From positions 1,172,378 to 1,236,377 of the forward strand of contig NZ_FOUE01000001.1 in NCBI RefSeq assembly GCF_900114775.1: DNA of 64,000 bases. The letters run 5' to 3'. Both the position numbers and the translations under genes were made by a program. This DNA is from Marinobacter zhejiangensis. GTDB taxonomy: Bacteria > Pseudomonadota > Gammaproteobacteria > Pseudomonadales > Oleiphilaceae. The notes beneath the pieces were generated by a model. The model searched no databases, was not told the DNA's origin, and saw nothing but the letters and a program-made list of their open reading frames with translations. Below are positions 25,475 through 36,113 of the stretch, piece after piece (the stretch's first letter is position 1; each line of letters starts with the position of its first letter).

Positions 25475-27331
25475 TTATCCGTTATTGCCCTGGTCGTCGA
25501 TAAAGCCGCGCAGGTGATCGGAGCGTGAAGGGTGGCGCAGTTTGCGCAGGGCCTTGGCTTCGATCTGACGGATACGCTCACGGGTAACGTCGAACTGCTT
25601 GCCGACTTCTTCCAGGGTGTGGTCGGTGTTCATCTCAATACCGAAGCGCATCCGCAGTACCTTGGATTCCCTGGCAGTTAGCCCGGCCAATACCGAACGA
25701 GTGGCTTCGCGCAGGCCTTCGGCAGTGGCGGAGTCCACCGGTGAGAGTGCCTGAACGTCCTCGATGAAATCGCCCAGATGGGAATCTTCATCATCGCCAA
25801 TCGGGGTTTCCATGGAGATCGGTTCTTTGGCGATCTTGAGGACCTTGCGAATCTTGTCTTCCGGCATATCCATACGCTCGCCCAGCTCTTCCGGGGTAGG
25901 CTCGCGGCCCATTTCCTGAAGCATCTGCCGAGAGATACGGTTGAGCTTGTTGATCGTCTCAATCATATGCACCGGAATCCGGATGGTGCGGGCCTGATCC
26001 GCAATGGAGCGGGTGATGGCCTGACGAATCCACCAGGTAGCATAGGTTGAGAACTTGTAACCACGGCGGTACTCGAACTTGTCGACCGCTTTCATCAGGC
26101 CGATGTTGCCTTCCTGTATCAGGTCAAGGAACTGCAGGCCGCGGTTGGTGTATTTCTTGGCGATGGAAATAACCAGACGCAGGTTGGCCTCGACCATTTC
26201 CTTCTTGGCGCGGCGTGCTTTGGCTTCACCAATGGATACGCGGCGGTTGATTTCCTTGATGTCCGGGATTTCCAGGCTGACGTCGTTCTGGATATTGGCA
26301 ATGCGCTTTTGAAGGCGAACGATCTCGTCCTGACGTTCGGACAGGGCGGACGCATACGACTTGCTGCTCTTGGACAGGTCTGCGGCCCATTCCAGATTGG
26401 TTTCGTTGCCCGGGAACCACTTGATGAAGTCCTTGCGTGGCATTTTGCACTCACGCACGCAGATCTGCATGATGGTCCGTTCGTTTTCGCGCACCATCTC
26501 GTTGGTGTTGCGGACGACGTTGACCAGCTCTTCAAACGCTTTGTTGGCGAGCTTGAAGGGGGCGAAGACGTCGCCCACCTCGTTGAGCGCATCCTGGGTG
26601 GACTTGTCGCCACGGCCTTTTTTGCCCAGCAGCTGGTTGGCGGTAGCCAGTTTTTCCCTCAGCAGCTCAAGGCGCAGGCGGGTCTCTTCCGGATCCGGTC
26701 CATTGTCGGTGTCTTCATCGCTGCTATCGTCGTCGCTATCGTCGTCGTTGCTGTCTTGGTCGCTGTCGTCGCTGGCAGCAGCGCTGGTGTCTTCACCCAT
26801 AAACGGCTCAGCTTCATCTGGGTCAAGGAACCCGGTAATGATGTCGCTCAGGCGGCCTTCACTTTCGATGATGCGGTCATAGGCGTTGATAACGGTATCG
26901 GCGGTTCCGGGGAAGTGGGCTACGGCTGCCATCACATCGCGGATGCCTTCTTCGATCCGCTTGGCGATCACGATTTCGCCTTCACGGGTCAGCAGTTCCA
27001 CGGTGCCCATCTCACGCATGTACATGCGAACGGGGTCAGTGGTGCGCCCGGCATCGGTCTCTACGGCAGCCAGCGCGGCGGCAGCTTCGGCGGCAGCGGC
27101 TTCATCAGCGGTGGAGTCGCCTTCGGTCATGAGCAGGGTGTCGGCGTCGGGAGTCTCCTCGCACACCTGAATGCCCATGTCGTTGATCATGCGGATAATG
27201 TCTTCGACCTGATCCGGGTCGGCTATGTCTTCCGGGAGGTGGTCATTCACCTCGGCGTAAGTCAGGTAACCTTGTTCCTTGCCTCGTGCAATGAGGTCTT
27301 TCAAACGTGATTTCTGCGAATTGCCTGACAT
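25475..27331 (-). CDS. rpoD: RNA polymerase primary sigma factor sigma-70
   Basis: A 618-residue housekeeping sigma factor. Region 1.1 at the N-terminus ([21 protein letters not shown]), region 1.2 ([23 protein letters not shown] region), a large non-conserved insert with an acidic Asp/Ser run near residues 185-220, then region 2 ([20 protein letters not shown]), region 3, and region 4 ([20 protein letters not shown]) at the C-terminus. Start ATG 27331 was chosen over GTG 27337, which is part of the AAGGTG ribosome binding site. Third gene of the rpsU-dnaG-rpoD operon. Confidence 0.97.
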   Translation of the reverse strand: MSGNSQKSRLKDLIARGKEQGYLTYAEVNDHLPEDIADPDQVEDIIRMINDMGIQVCEETPDADTLLMTEGDSTADEAAAAEAAAALAAVETDAGRTTDPVRMYMREMGTVELLTREGEIVIAKRIEEGIRDVMAAVAHFPGTADTVINAYDRIIESEGRLSDIITGFLDPDEAEPFMGEDTSAAASDDSDQDSNDDDSDDDSSDEDTDNGPDPEETRLRLELLREKLATANQLLGKKGRGDKSTQDALNEVGDVFAPFKLANKAFEELVNVVRNTNEMVRENERTIMQICVRECKMPRKDFIKWFPGNETNLEWAADLSKSSKSYASALSERQDEIVRLQKRIANIQNDVSLEIPDIKEINRRVSIGEAKARRAKKEMVEANLRLVISIAKKYTNRGLQFLDLIQEGNIGLMKAVDKFEYRRGYKFSTYATWWIRQAITRSIADQARTIRIPVHMIETINKLNRISRQMLQEMGREPTPEELGERMDMPEDKIRKVLKIAKEPISMETPIGDDEDSHLGDFIEDVQALSPVDSATAEGLREATRSVLAGLTARESKVLRMRFGIEMNTDHTLEEVGKQFDVTRERIRQIEAKALRKLRHPSRSDHLRGFIDDQGNNG

Positions 27332-27533
27332 AGACACCTTGTGAACTCGCTGGTAAAAAGGAAAAAAGTCAAACAGCCATTATAGCTGCCACGTGGTTTC
27401 ATCGCCACCGGTTGGTTAGATGGTGATCAGCTTGCTAAGTTTCAAGTCCTGAACGGAAAATGTTGGGGTTTCCAGCACGTTGTCTCGTTCATTTATGCCC
27501 TTGTAGGCCGTTGTTCCCATGCCCGAAAGGGAG

Positions 27534-29276
27534 TTATTGCTCTTCTGCCTGTCGGCTGAGGCTGCGTAACTCTTCCCGTTCCGCGTCACTCAAGTCGGCC
27601 AGGCTGCGCTTTTCCATCAACAGCGCGCTCAAACGCTGTTTGCGCGCGGTTTCATGATTGGGCTCCAGTATCTCCCTGGCGATGGCCAGGGTGCGTTCCC
27701 GGGATGGCAGGTGTTCCATGCCATCAAACAGTTTGTAGAAGCGGTTTCGTGCTTCGTTATTCAGCGCCAGCTTCCTGATCAGCTGGTGGCGGTCGGCCAG
27801 CTGTTGATCCAGTATCCAGCTCGCCAGGCTTCTGGCCTGGTGCAGTTGGCGGTCTGAGCGGCACAACTCCAATACTTCGGTGGCCAGTTCCGGCGCCTGT
27901 ACCAGTGAGAGACACAATGTGGTGTCTTTGCTCAGCTTGACGTCAATCCGCTCTTCCTGGATGCGGTCGCGGCGATCGCCGAAGCGCTTGAACGGCCGGT
28001 CCGGGCGCCCGCCAGGTTGCCAGTCCCGTTTGCCGCCGCACAGTCGGAGCATCTCGTGCCACATGGCATCCCGGAGGGTGCTCTTGGGCATTTTATTCAG
28101 TAGCGGTTCGACCCTGGCCCGCAGTTCGCCGCGGTGTTCCGGCAGGGTCAGATCCAGCCCCTCGCTTTGCCGGTTGAACAGGTAGCGAGACAGTGGCGTG
28201 GCGCCATCTATGCGTTTCTGGAAGGCTTGTTGGCCTTCCTTGCGAACAAGTGTGTCCGGGTCTTCGCCCTCTGGCAGCATCAGGAATTGCAGGTGCAATC
28301 CATCGGCCAGCAATTCCAGGGCGTTTTCCATCGCCCGGTCCGCAGCGCGATGACCGGCTGTATCGCCATCGAAGCAGAACACCAGATGGCGTACCTGCCT
28401 GAGCAGTGCCGTCAGGTTGTCCTGATTGGTGGCGGTTCCCAAAGTGGCTACCGCATAGGGAATGCCATGCTGGGCCAGGGCGATCACGTCCATATAGCCC
28501 TCAACCACCAGCAGGCGATCCAGTTGCCGGATCGTCTGTTTGGCCTCAAACAGGCCATAGATCTCACGGCTTTTATGGAAAACATCGGACTCCGGAGAGT
28601 TGATGTACTTCGCCTTGTCGTCCCCAAGGGTGCGTCCGCCGAACGCGACGGTCTTCCCTCGGCTATTGCGAATAGGGAACATGATCCGGTGACGGAACAG
28701 ATCCCTTGGCCGGCCGTAACGGTCAGATACGGTGCCGGTTTCAATCAGCGGGCCCTTCAGGTCCTGGCTGGCAGAATCAAACAGCGCGGTACCGGTGCCT
28801 GGGGCATATCCCAGTTGGTAGCGCTCAATGATGCTGCTGTCCAGACCGCGCTGGCGGAGGTAGTCGCGGGCAAACTGGCCCTGCGAACCCTGAAGTGCGG
28901 AGCTGTAAAAGCGAGCGGCAAAATCCAGTGCGTCGGTCAGGGTTCTGGCCTGCTGGATTTCCTGGCGGGCGCTCTGGTCGTAAGGAACTTCCAGTCCTAC
29001 CCGTCGTGCCAGCTCTTCTACCGCATCGGTAAAACCCAGGCCGTCGTATTCACGTACAAAACTGATGGCGTCGCCGTGAGCGCCGCAGCCAAAACAGTGG
29101 TAAAAGCCTTTGTCGGGCCGAACATTGAATGAGGGTGTCTTCTCATCATGAAAAGGGCAGCAGGCTTTGTAGTTGCCGCCAGCCTTCTTCAGTGTGATCC
29201 GTGATCCGATCAGTTCTGCCAGGTCTATACGTGCCAGCAGGTCTTCGACAAACCGTTGAGGGATCAAACCGCTCAT
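27534..29276 (-). CDS. dnaG: DNA primase
   Basis: A 580-residue primase that makes RNA primers at the replication fork. The N-terminal zinc-binding site is C40, H43, C61, C64 (KACCPFHDE, FYHCFGCGA), the same residue numbers as in E. coli; the TOPRIM catalytic core contains VVEGYMDV and the DGD motif in FCFDGDTAGH; the C-terminal region binds DnaB helicase. It lies in the macromolecular synthesis operon between rpsU and rpoD, with a terminator hairpin upstream and 200 bp before rpoD that may hold extra rpoD promoters. Confidence 0.97.
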   Translation of the reverse strand: MSGLIPQRFVEDLLARIDLAELIGSRITLKKAGGNYKACCPFHDEKTPSFNVRPDKGFYHCFGCGAHGDAISFVREYDGLGFTDAVEELARRVGLEVPYDQSARQEIQQARTLTDALDFAARFYSSALQGSQGQFARDYLRQRGLDSSIIERYQLGYAPGTGTALFDSASQDLKGPLIETGTVSDRYGRPRDLFRHRIMFPIRNSRGKTVAFGGRTLGDDKAKYINSPESDVFHKSREIYGLFEAKQTIRQLDRLLVVEGYMDVIALAQHGIPYAVATLGTATNQDNLTALLRQVRHLVFCFDGDTAGHRAADRAMENALELLADGLHLQFLMLPEGEDPDTLVRKEGQQAFQKRIDGATPLSRYLFNRQSEGLDLTLPEHRGELRARVEPLLNKMPKSTLRDAMWHEMLRLCGGKRDWQPGGRPDRPFKRFGDRRDRIQEERIDVKLSKDTTLCLSLVQAPELATEVLELCRSDRQLHQARSLASWILDQQLADRHQLIRKLALNNEARNRFYKLFDGMEHLPSRERTLAIAREILEPNHETARKQRLSALLMEKRSLADLSDAEREELRSLSRQAEEQ

Positions 29277-29324
29277 GATGTCTCCGCTATCACTGGGGAC
29301 GCAGGTTCAAAAACGACAAAAGCC

Positions 29325-29361
29325 AAAAATGCCGCCGAAGCCAGGCCCCGGCGGCATTTTT
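29325..29361 (-). terminator. Intercistronic terminator between rpsU and dnaG
   Basis: GCCGCCG (29331-29337) pairs with CGGCGGC (29349-29355), extended by AAAAAT/ATTTTT on the flanks, so the minus-strand transcript ends the stem with TTTTT. It lies downstream of rpsU and upstream of dnaG, like terminator T1 of the E. coli operon, and would lower dnaG expression relative to S21. Confidence 0.85.
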
Positions 29362-29428
29362 GAGTCGCGTGCACTCCTGCGGAGCGCGGCGGCTTAGTGC
29401 TTGCAGGCAAGCGAGTGTCGGGTACCGA

Positions 29429-29644
29429 TCAGTACAGACGCTCGAACTTGCGCTGTTCCCGCTGAAGTTTCTTGAGATGACGCTTAACGGCCGCAGCGGC
29501 TTTGCGTTTGCGAACGGAGGTCGGCTTCTCGTAGTGTTCACGACGACGAACTTCCGACAGGACACCCGCTTTTTCGCAGGAACGCTTGAAGCGACGCAGG
29601 GCTACGTCAAACGGCTCATTCTCTTTCACTTTAACAGCTGGCAT
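29429..29644 (-). CDS. rpsU: Small ribosomal subunit protein S21
   Basis: A 71-residue basic protein ([20 protein letters not shown], then [20 protein letters not shown]) identical in plan to bS21, which helps 30S subunits recognise initiation regions. It is the first gene of rpsU-dnaG-rpoD and is divergent from tsaD, as in most gammaproteobacteria. A sigma-70 promoter candidate lies about 120 bp upstream. Confidence 0.98.
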   Translation of the reverse strand: MPAVKVKENEPFDVALRRFKRSCEKAGVLSEVRRREHYEKPTSVRKRKAAAAVKRHLKKLQREQRKFERLY

Positions 29645-29945
29645 TCGAAAATCACCTACCTAATAGATTCGGTTTCAGTTTTGGAAGTGTGCAGACAGGT
29701 CTACTTGTACCCGAAGTGCGGTACACAGCGACTCGTTGCTCGCCAGCCTTAATCTGCACGACTTCAATTGTAACGCCTTTCCGAAATTGAACAAAACTCG
29801 ACCAGGCGAAAATTAGGGCGGCAATCATAGCGCTTTGCCTTGGTTCGGGTCAATGCCTGGTTAAGATTTGTGCCGGTATGGCGGTGCTTTCTGCTAAAAT
29901 CCGCACCCTCTTTTTCGTAAACCGATCTCAGGGGTAGTCCTAACC
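29645..29945. promoter_or_regulatory. Divergent rpsU/tsaD promoter region
   Basis: A 301-bp gap between two divergent starts with no gene. It holds the rpsU promoter candidate (29767-29794, minus) and, on the plus strand, an extended -10 TGCTAAAAT (29892-29900) about 45 bp before tsaD. No operator was recognised. Confidence 0.45.
29767..29794 (-). promoter_or_regulatory. Candidate sigma-70 promoter of the rpsU operon
   Basis: Minus strand TTGTTC (29794-29789), a 16-bp spacer, then TACAAT (29772-29767). The predicted start near 29760 leaves a leader of about 115 nt before the S21 start codon. Confidence 0.5.
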
Positions 29946-31010
29946 ATGCTGATTCTAGGCATTGAAACGTCTTGCGACGAAACCGGTGTTGCGCTTTATG
30001 ACAGCGAACTCGGGCTACTGTCCCACGCCCTGTTTAGCCAGGTTGATATGCATGCGGACTATGGTGGTGTGGTGCCGGAGCTGGCATCCAGGGACCATGT
30101 CAGGAAGCTGCTGCCGCTGTGTGACCAGGTGCTCAAGGAAGCCGGGCGTCAGCGGTCGGACCTGGACGGCATTGCCTATACCGCTGGCCCTGGGCTGATC
30201 GGTGCGCTGATGGTCGGGGGCTCAGTGGCTCACGCCTTGGGCTTCGCGCTCGGTATTCCCGTGTTGGGGGTTCACCATATGGAAGGGCACTTGCTGGCGC
30301 CGATGCTGGAAGACCAGCCGCCGCAATTCCCGTTCGTGGCGCTGCTGGTTTCCGGGGGACACACCCAGCTGGTGATGGTCAACGGCATCGGTGAGTACGA
30401 GCTTTTGGGTGAGTCGGTGGACGATGCTGCCGGGGAGGCCTTTGACAAGACTGCAAAAATGCTGGGGCTGGATTATCCCGGTGGTCCCAGGGTGTCGGCG
30501 TTGGCCGAGCAGGGACGGGCGGGTATCTACCGCTTTCCGCGGCCCATGACCGATCGCCCGGGCCTGGATTTCAGCTTCAGCGGCCTCAAGACCTATACCC
30601 TGAACACCGTAACTGACGCCGATACTGCCGGAGCGTTGGATGACCAGACCCGCGCGGATATCGCTTTGGCGTTCGAAACTGCAGTTGTGGAGACTCTGGT
30701 GATCAAGTGTCGCCGGGCGCTGGAGCAAACCGGGTGTAAACGCCTGGTGGTGGCTGGGGGAGTGAGTGCCAACCGTCGTTTGCGACAGGCCCTTGAGGCG
30801 ATGGCGGTCAAACTCAAAGGCGGTGTGTTCTACGCTCGTCCTGAATTCTGTACGGATAACGGGGCAATGATTGCGTACGCCGGCTGTCAGCGTTTGCTGG
30901 CCGGTCAGCGTGATGGTGACCGTATTGTCGCGGTGCCGCGGTGGCCGATGGATACGCTGCCGCCGCTGAGTGAGCCGCGGGACAATGGTCTGGTGGAATC
31001 GTCCGCCTAA
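29946..31010 (+). CDS. tsaD: tRNA N6-adenosine threonylcarbamoyltransferase
   Basis: A 354-residue Kae1/TsaD protein that, with TsaB and TsaE, transfers threonylcarbamoyl to A37 of tRNAs reading ANN codons. The ASKHA fold opens with [15 protein letters not shown]; the metal ligands H111 and H115 lie in GVHHMEGHL, the E. coli positions; [11 protein letters not shown] and [12 protein letters not shown] are nucleotide-binding segments. It is divergent from rpsU and its last 4 nt overlap the converging plsY gene. Confidence 0.97.
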   Translation: MLILGIETSCDETGVALYDSELGLLSHALFSQVDMHADYGGVVPELASRDHVRKLLPLCDQVLKEAGRQRSDLDGIAYTAGPGLIGALMVGGSVAHALGFALGIPVLGVHHMEGHLLAPMLEDQPPQFPFVALLVSGGHTQLVMVNGIGEYELLGESVDDAAGEAFDKTAKMLGLDYPGGPRVSALAEQGRAGIYRFPRPMTDRPGLDFSFSGLKTYTLNTVTDADTAGALDDQTRADIALAFETAVVETLVIKCRRALEQTGCKRLVVAGGVSANRRLRQALEAMAVKLKGGVFYARPEFCTDNGAMIAYAGCQRLLAGQRDGDRIVAVPRWPMDTLPPLSEPRDNGLVESSA

Positions 31011-31600
31011 AAGCGGGATTCGCGGCCCTGGGCCAGACGGATCAGGTTGGTCCTGTGGCGGACGATGATCAACAGGGCCAGCAGGCCGAACAGCGGCATG
31101 GTGTCCGGTTCGATCAGGGCGCTGATCAGCGGGCCGCAGAGTACGGCAACAATGGAGGCAAGCGCAGAGACGCGCCAGCGCCACATCACGAGTAGCCAGA
31201 TCAGACTGATCAGCAGGGTGGTTGCGGGGGCCAGCGCAAGCCCGGCACCGAGGGATGTGGCTACGCCCTTGCCGCCCTGGAAACGGTAATAGAGTGGCAC
31301 CATGTGCCCGGTGACGGCGAACAGGGCGACCATGGCCTGGGCGAGTATGGACAGTTCGGTCTGGTGAGCCAGCCATACGGGAAGCCAGCCTTTGAACCCA
31401 TCAAGAATCAGCGTCAGTGCGGCTGGGGCCCAGCCCCCGGTACGGTAGACGTTGGTTGCGCCCGGGTTGCCCGAGCCCTGGGCGCGAGGGTCCGGAAGTT
31501 TCCAGAGTTTGCAGATGGGGATCGCAAACAGCACGGAGCCGGACAGGTAGGCCAGGGCGCACAGTAAAACGGTGATCAAGGGATCGTTAAGTAGGCTCAT
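31007..31600 (-). CDS. plsY: Acyl-phosphate glycerol-3-phosphate acyltransferase
   Basis: A 197-residue inner-membrane enzyme with about five transmembrane helices that makes lysophosphatidic acid from acyl-phosphate and glycerol-3-phosphate. Conserved loops are seen: [32 protein letters not shown], and [14 protein letters not shown]. The start is ATG 31600; no strong ribosome binding site is seen. It converges on tsaD with a 4-nt overlap and is divergent from folB. Confidence 0.95.
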   Translation of the reverse strand: MSLLNDPLITVLLCALAYLSGSVLFAIPICKLWKLPDPRAQGSGNPGATNVYRTGGWAPAALTLILDGFKGWLPVWLAHQTELSILAQAMVALFAVTGHMVPLYYRFQGGKGVATSLGAGLALAPATTLLISLIWLLVMWRWRVSALASIVAVLCGPLISALIEPDTMPLFGLLALLIIVRHRTNLIRLAQGRESRF

Positions 31601-31778
31601 GGGCAAAGACGTGTACCCGCGAATTATGCGAAAATCCCCCCCGCGCCGCAGGAGCGATTGTGGTTTCGGCTACGGTATCGGCTTCCCTGCGATCATTCAA
31701 TTAGCTTTCGGTCGCATCGATCCACTTCGCTGGAAAGAGGGTGGTGATCGGATGTGACAGCACAAAGGTAGTAATCGG

Positions 31779-32138
31779 GTGACAGATTCCGTGTTGATCG
31801 AAGGTCTGGCTGTTGAGACCGTAATCGGCGTGTACGAGTGGGAGCGCGAAATAACCCAGCGTTTGCTGATTGACCTGGATATGGCCTGGGATAACACGGT
31901 CCCGGCGTCTACGGATGACGTTGCCCAAGCGTTGGATTATGCCGCCGTCAGTGGGCGTGTTGCGAGCTACCTGGATGAGCTTCAGCCCCAGCTTCTCGAA
32001 ACCGCCGCTGAGGGACTGGCGGCCTGCCTGCAGGAAGAATTTGGTATTCGCTGGCTGGCGTTAACCATCCGCAAGCCGGGCGCGGTACCCGAGGCCAGGG
32101 CGGTGGGCGTTCGTATCGAGCGGGGGCGGCGGTCATGA
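31779..32138 (+). CDS. folB: Dihydroneopterin aldolase
   Basis: A 119-residue FolB that cleaves dihydroneopterin to 6-hydroxymethyl-dihydropterin in folate synthesis. Motifs: VLIEGLAVETVIGVYEWERE at the N-terminus and ALTIRKPGAVPEARAVGVRI at the C-terminus, which holds the conserved Lys of the active site. The start is GTG 31779 (AAAGG upstream at a long spacing); GTG 31791 is possible. Its last 4 nt (ATGA) overlap a folK paralogue, so the two are translationally coupled. Confidence 0.9.
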   Translation: MTDSVLIEGLAVETVIGVYEWEREITQRLLIDLDMAWDNTVPASTDDVAQALDYAAVSGRVASYLDELQPQLLETAAEGLAACLQEEFGIRWLALTIRKPGAVPEARAVGVRIERGRRS

Positions 32139-32656
32139 GCAAGCGGGTGCCGGTCTACATCAGCATCGGGAGCAACATTGACCGCGAACGCCATATTGGT
32201 AAGGCGCTAGACGCCCTGGCGGACGAGTTTGGTGAGCTAGAAATTTCGTCGGTGTATGAGAGTGAGGCGGTTGGCTTCGATGGCGAGCCATTCCTGAACC
32301 TGGTGGTTGCCATTCAGTCCGACAAGTCGGTCGCCGAGCTTTCCAAGCTGTTCAAAGGTATTGAGGCGGCCAATGGCCGTGTCCGCAATGCGCCAAAATT
32401 CAGCCCGCGAACCCTAGACCTGGATATTCTCACCTACGGTGACAAAGCCGGTGTCATCGATGGGGTCGAGTTGCCCAGGGCTGAGATCCTGAAAAATGCG
32501 TTTGTGCTGCTACCGCTGGCGGAAATTGCTCCGGATCATCTGCACCCGGTGGCTAACCAGAGCTATGACGAGCTCTGGCGGTCGTACCGGAGCAATCAGA
32601 AGCTGTGGGTGGTTCCCTTCAGTTGGCGCGGTGAGGCCATCTCTCCGCGCCCCTGA
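32135..32656 (+). CDS. Divergent HPPK (FolK-like) paralogue in the folB operon
   Basis: A 173-residue protein with the HPPK fold (YISIGSNIDRERHI, FLNLVVAI, FSPRTLDLDIL). The two Mg-binding Asp in DLDIL are kept, but where FolK has VPH...KNRGF this protein has LPRAEILKNAFVL: the conserved His is Arg and the conserved Arg is Ala, and the Trp before the PRTLDLD loop is replaced. Activity as pyrophosphokinase is therefore uncertain. A canonical folK lies 3.5 kb away at 36114-36626. Coupled to folB by a 4-nt overlap. Confidence 0.8.
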   Translation: MSKRVPVYISIGSNIDRERHIGKALDALADEFGELEISSVYESEAVGFDGEPFLNLVVAIQSDKSVAELSKLFKGIEAANGRVRNAPKFSPRTLDLDILTYGDKAGVIDGVELPRAEILKNAFVLLPLAEIAPDHLHPVANQSYDELWRSYRSNQKLWVVPFSWRGEAISPRP

Positions 32657-32666
32657 GGGTGGCGAA

Positions 32667-34334
32667 TCAGTAGCCGTTGTGATGACGGTTTCGGAACAGG
32701 GCAATCAGCCCATCGGTAGAGCTGTCAGAGCTTCCGGAGGGAGCCGTCGTGCTCTGTAGCCGCTGCAGAATGCCTTCTCCCAGTTGCTTGCCAAGCTCTA
32801 CGCCCCACTGGTCAAACGAATCCACATCCCAGATAACGCCTTGCGCGTAGGTCTTGTGCTCATAGAGGGCGATCAGGGCGCCAACGGTACGAGGTGTTGC
32901 TCGCTCGAACAGTAACGTGTTACTGGGTTTGTTGCCGGGGATGACCTTGTGCCGGGCCAGTCGATTTACCTCGTCGGGGCTCAGTCCCTGGGCCTCCAGT
33001 TCGGTGCGAGCCTCGGCTTCAGTCCGGCCTTGCATCAGCGCCTGGGTCTGGCTCAGGCAGTTGGCGAATAGGATTGCATGGTGGTTGGCGACCGGGTTGT
33101 GCGTCTGCAGTGGGATAATGAAGTCCGCAGGTGACAGACAAGTGCCTTGATGCAGCAGCTGATGGTATGCGTGCTGGCCATTGGCGCCGGCGCCGCCCCA
33201 GATGATCGGGCCGGTCTGGTAGTCGACCGGGTCACCTTGCTGGGTGACGCATTTTCCGTTGCTTTCCATGTCGAGTTGCTGGATGTGGGCGGGAAGCCCG
33301 CGCAGGTAATGGTCATAGGGGAGGATGGCGTGGGCATCGGCACCCCAGAAATTGCCGTACCAGACCCCGAGCAGTGCCAAGATAACCGGCAGGTTCTTCT
33401 CCAGCGGCGCTTGGCGGAAGTGCTGGTCCATGGCATGGGCACCGGACAACAGGGAGCGGAAGTTATCCATGCCGATGGTGAGCGCGGTAGGCAGGCCAAT
33501 TGCGGACCACAGTGAGTAGCGCCCCCCCACCCAATCCCACATGGGAAAGATGTTTTCCTCCGCAATGCCGAACTCAATGGCGGCTTCGGGTTTGGCGGTA
33601 ACCGCGACGAAGTGCTTGCTGATCTGTTCGAAACTGCCGCCATTCTGCAGGAACCACTCACGGGCAACCTTGGTGTTTTCCAGGGTTTCCTGGGTCCGGA
33701 AGGACTTGGACTGGATCAGGAACAGGGTGGTCTCGGGGTTGATGTGGCGGAGCACTTCGGTAATGTGACTGCCGTCGATGTTGGCAACGTAGTGACAGTT
33801 GAGCTGTCCGTGCCAGTAGGGCTTGAGGGAGGCGGACACCAGTTTGGGGCCGAGGAACGATCCGCCGATCCCAATGCTCACCACATCGGTGAACGGTTTG
33901 TTGGAAAAGCCCCGCCACTGGGTGCTGCGGATACGCCAGACAAACTCTTCCATGCGCGTGAGCGTCGCCCGGACTTCCGGCATGATGTCCTGGCCATCTA
34001 CTTCAATGGCGTCGTCACTGAGGTTGCGCAGGGCAACATGCAGCGCCGGTCGCTGTTCGGTGACGTTGATCGTGTCACCACGAAACATTGCCTCGATGCG
34101 CTCAGGAAGCTGGCATCGCCTGGCCAGGGCCATCAGCCGCTTCAGAGTCTCAGCGGTGATCAGGTTCTTGGAGTAATCCAATGATAGTCCCGCCGCTTCG
34201 GCAAAGAAGCGTTGAAATCGCTGCGGGTCCTCGTTGAACAGCTCCCGCATATGAACGTTCGCCATATCGCCCTGATGGGCCAGCAGTGCCTGCCACTCGT
34301 TGAGCTGGGTGAGGTGTGTCGTGGCCTGGGCCAT
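32667..34334 (-). CDS. pgi: Glucose-6-phosphate isomerase
   Basis: A 555-residue cytoplasmic enzyme interconverting glucose-6-phosphate and fructose-6-phosphate. Motifs: [16 protein letters not shown] and [10 protein letters not shown] for sugar-phosphate binding, [12 protein letters not shown] (catalytic Glu), [11 protein letters not shown] (catalytic His) and [10 protein letters not shown] (catalytic Lys) near the C-terminus. GGAA lies before the ATG. It is 22 nt downstream of panC, where P. aeruginosa has panD in between, and converges on the folK paralogue with a 10-bp gap. Confidence 0.97.
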   Translation of the reverse strand: MAQATTHLTQLNEWQALLAHQGDMANVHMRELFNEDPQRFQRFFAEAAGLSLDYSKNLITAETLKRLMALARRCQLPERIEAMFRGDTINVTEQRPALHVALRNLSDDAIEVDGQDIMPEVRATLTRMEEFVWRIRSTQWRGFSNKPFTDVVSIGIGGSFLGPKLVSASLKPYWHGQLNCHYVANIDGSHITEVLRHINPETTLFLIQSKSFRTQETLENTKVAREWFLQNGGSFEQISKHFVAVTAKPEAAIEFGIAEENIFPMWDWVGGRYSLWSAIGLPTALTIGMDNFRSLLSGAHAMDQHFRQAPLEKNLPVILALLGVWYGNFWGADAHAILPYDHYLRGLPAHIQQLDMESNGKCVTQQGDPVDYQTGPIIWGGAGANGQHAYHQLLHQGTCLSPADFIIPLQTHNPVANHHAILFANCLSQTQALMQGRTEAEARTELEAQGLSPDEVNRLARHKVIPGNKPSNTLLFERATPRTVGALIALYEHKTYAQGVIWDVDSFDQWGVELGKQLGEGILQRLQSTTAPSGSSDSSTDGLIALFRNRHHNGY

Positions 34335-34356
34335 GGGCGATTCCTTTCGTTGTTTC

Positions 34357-35211
34357 TTACGGGCGAGTAACCGAGAGGTTGTCGATCAGACGGGTTGTGC
34401 CGAGGAATGCGGCAGCCAGAATCGTAAGCTCCCTGTCTCCATCGCTCGCTGGTGCCAGCGTCAGGCTGTTGACGATATTGATGTACTCGGGCCGGAAACC
34501 GTGACTTTGGAGTTGTTCGCACGCCGCCTTCGACAACGCCTCATAGTCGGGCGCCGGTAATTGCTCAAGCTGTTGGGCAAGGTTGGTCAGGGTCTGGTAG
34601 ATCTTCGGGGCCTTGCTGCGCTCCAGCTCCGACAGGTAGCCGTTGCGGGAACTCTTGGCCAGGCCGTCGTCGTCACGCACCGTTGGGGCGCCGATAATCT
34701 CGACGGGGATCATCAGGTCGTTTGCCAGCTTCCGGATCACGGCCAGCTGCTGGAAATCTTTTTCGCCGAACACCGCAATGTCTGGCTGAACCATGTTTAG
34801 GAGCATGGTGACAACCGTGGCGACCCCTTCAAAGTGACCAGGGCGGCTCGCGCCGCAATGGCCTTCGCTGACCCCGGGTACAACAACCTGGGTCTGGTTT
34901 GCCAGCCCGCTGGGGTATACCTCACTGACCGGGGGCGCGAACACCAGCGTGTTACCGACCTGATCGAGTTTCTCCTGGTCTGCCTTAAGCGTGCGCGGGT
35001 AGGTGTCGAGATCTTCATTGGCCCCGAACTGCATGGGGTTGACGAAAATGCTGGTGACCACCACATCTGCCGCTTCCAGAGCCTTGCTGACCAGGGCGAT
35101 GTGGCCTTCGTGCAGGTTGCCCATGGTCGGGACCAGGCCAATCCGTTTGCCCTGGGACCGGTAGTTCTGGAGGATGGTTCGCAGTTCCTTGATTTTATGT
35201 ACGGTTCTCAT
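34357..35211 (-). CDS. panC: Pantothenate synthetase
   Basis: A 284-residue enzyme joining pantoate and beta-alanine with ATP. It shows the nucleotidyltransferase signature [13 protein letters not shown] and the pantoate-binding [13 protein letters not shown], then [16 protein letters not shown] and [16 protein letters not shown]. Its ATG overlaps the panB stop (ATGA), so it is translationally coupled. The operon lacks panD, the aspartate decarboxylase that makes beta-alanine. Confidence 0.97.
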   Translation of the reverse strand: MRTVHKIKELRTILQNYRSQGKRIGLVPTMGNLHEGHIALVSKALEAADVVVTSIFVNPMQFGANEDLDTYPRTLKADQEKLDQVGNTLVFAPPVSEVYPSGLANQTQVVVPGVSEGHCGASRPGHFEGVATVVTMLLNMVQPDIAVFGEKDFQQLAVIRKLANDLMIPVEIIGAPTVRDDDGLAKSSRNGYLSELERSKAPKIYQTLTNLAQQLEQLPAPDYEALSKAACEQLQSHGFRPEYINIVNSLTLAPASDGDRELTILAAAFLGTTRLIDNLSVTRP

Positions 35212-36002
35212 GCTTCGAACGTATGCTCCTCACCGGGAAACTGACGCTGGCGGACCGCGTTGACGTACGCTTCAAGTGCACTCTGGATAGAGCTACTTTC
35301 GGCCAGGAAGTTCTTGACGAACCTCGGCTTGCGGCCGGGTGTAATGCCCAGCATGTCATGGAGCACCAGAACTTGGCCGTCGGTATCGGCACCAGCGCCG
35401 ATGCCAATAACCGGAGCCTTGACGGCCTGGGTAATACGGGCTGCCAGCGGGGCCGGGACGCACTCGAGTAGAATGACATCGGCGCCGGCGCGCTCCAGCA
35501 TGCAGGCGTGTTCGATCATTTGTTCGGCGGCCTTTTCGTCACGCCCTTGCACTTTGTAACCGCCAAATTTGTTGACGAACTGGGGTGTCAGGCCAAGGTG
35601 CGCGCAGACCGGAATGCCGCGTTGGCTCAGTGCCGAGATGGTGTCGGCCATCCAGTCAGTGCCTTCCAGTTTGACCATATGGGCGCCGGCCCGCATCAGC
35701 TCGGCCGCATTGAGTAGAGCGCTTTCAGTGGTGCCGTACGACATGAAGGGCATGTCGGCCATGACCAGGGCACCTTTGTTGCCAGCGGCTACCGAGCGAA
35801 CGTGGTAGGCCATCTGTTCCATGGTAACGGGCAGGGTGCTGTCGTGGCCTTGCAGAACCATGCCAAGGGAGTCGCCAATCAGAATGACGTCCACGCCCGC
35901 TTCACTGACCGCGTGGGCAAAGGTTGCGTCGTAGGCGGTCAGGACGGCAAACGCCTCACCTTTCTGCTTGTAGTCGCGCAGGGTATTAATGGTAACAGCC
36001 AT
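35208..36002 (-). CDS. panB: 3-methyl-2-oxobutanoate hydroxymethyltransferase
   Basis: A 264-residue enzyme (263-264 usual) that makes ketopantoate from alpha-ketoisovalerate and methylene-THF. Signatures: [39 protein letters not shown] (Mg-binding Asp) and [12 protein letters not shown] 36002 was chosen for AAGGAA just upstream; the longer frame to 36056 is unlikely. It is first of panB-panC-pgi, 111 bp after folK. Confidence 0.96.
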   Translation of the reverse strand: MAVTINTLRDYKQKGEAFAVLTAYDATFAHAVSEAGVDVILIGDSLGMVLQGHDSTLPVTMEQMAYHVRSVAAGNKGALVMADMPFMSYGTTESALLNAAELMRAGAHMVKLEGTDWMADTISALSQRGIPVCAHLGLTPQFVNKFGGYKVQGRDEKAAEQMIEHACMLERAGADVILLECVPAPLAARITQAVKAPVIGIGAGADTDGQVLVLHDMLGITPGRKPRFVKNFLAESSSIQSALEAYVNAVRQRQFPGEEHTFEA

Positions 36003-36113
36003 AGATTCCTTGCCTTTGTGTAATTGGTTCGGGACCGGGCCGGTGGCCGTCGCCATGATCAGTACTTTAGGGTAATCCCGGGGTGACCACGAGGCAAGGC
36101 TACCGAATCCAGC

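Noticed and set aside
26700..26780. CGTCGT-type repeated triplets as a microsatellite
   Set aside because: They encode the Asp/Ser-rich non-conserved region of RpoD, where acidic runs are usual.
30222..31376. A 384-codon minus-strand ORF across tsaD and plsY
   Set aside because: Overlaps two conserved enzymes; composition (Pro, His, Arg rich) is that of an antisense frame.
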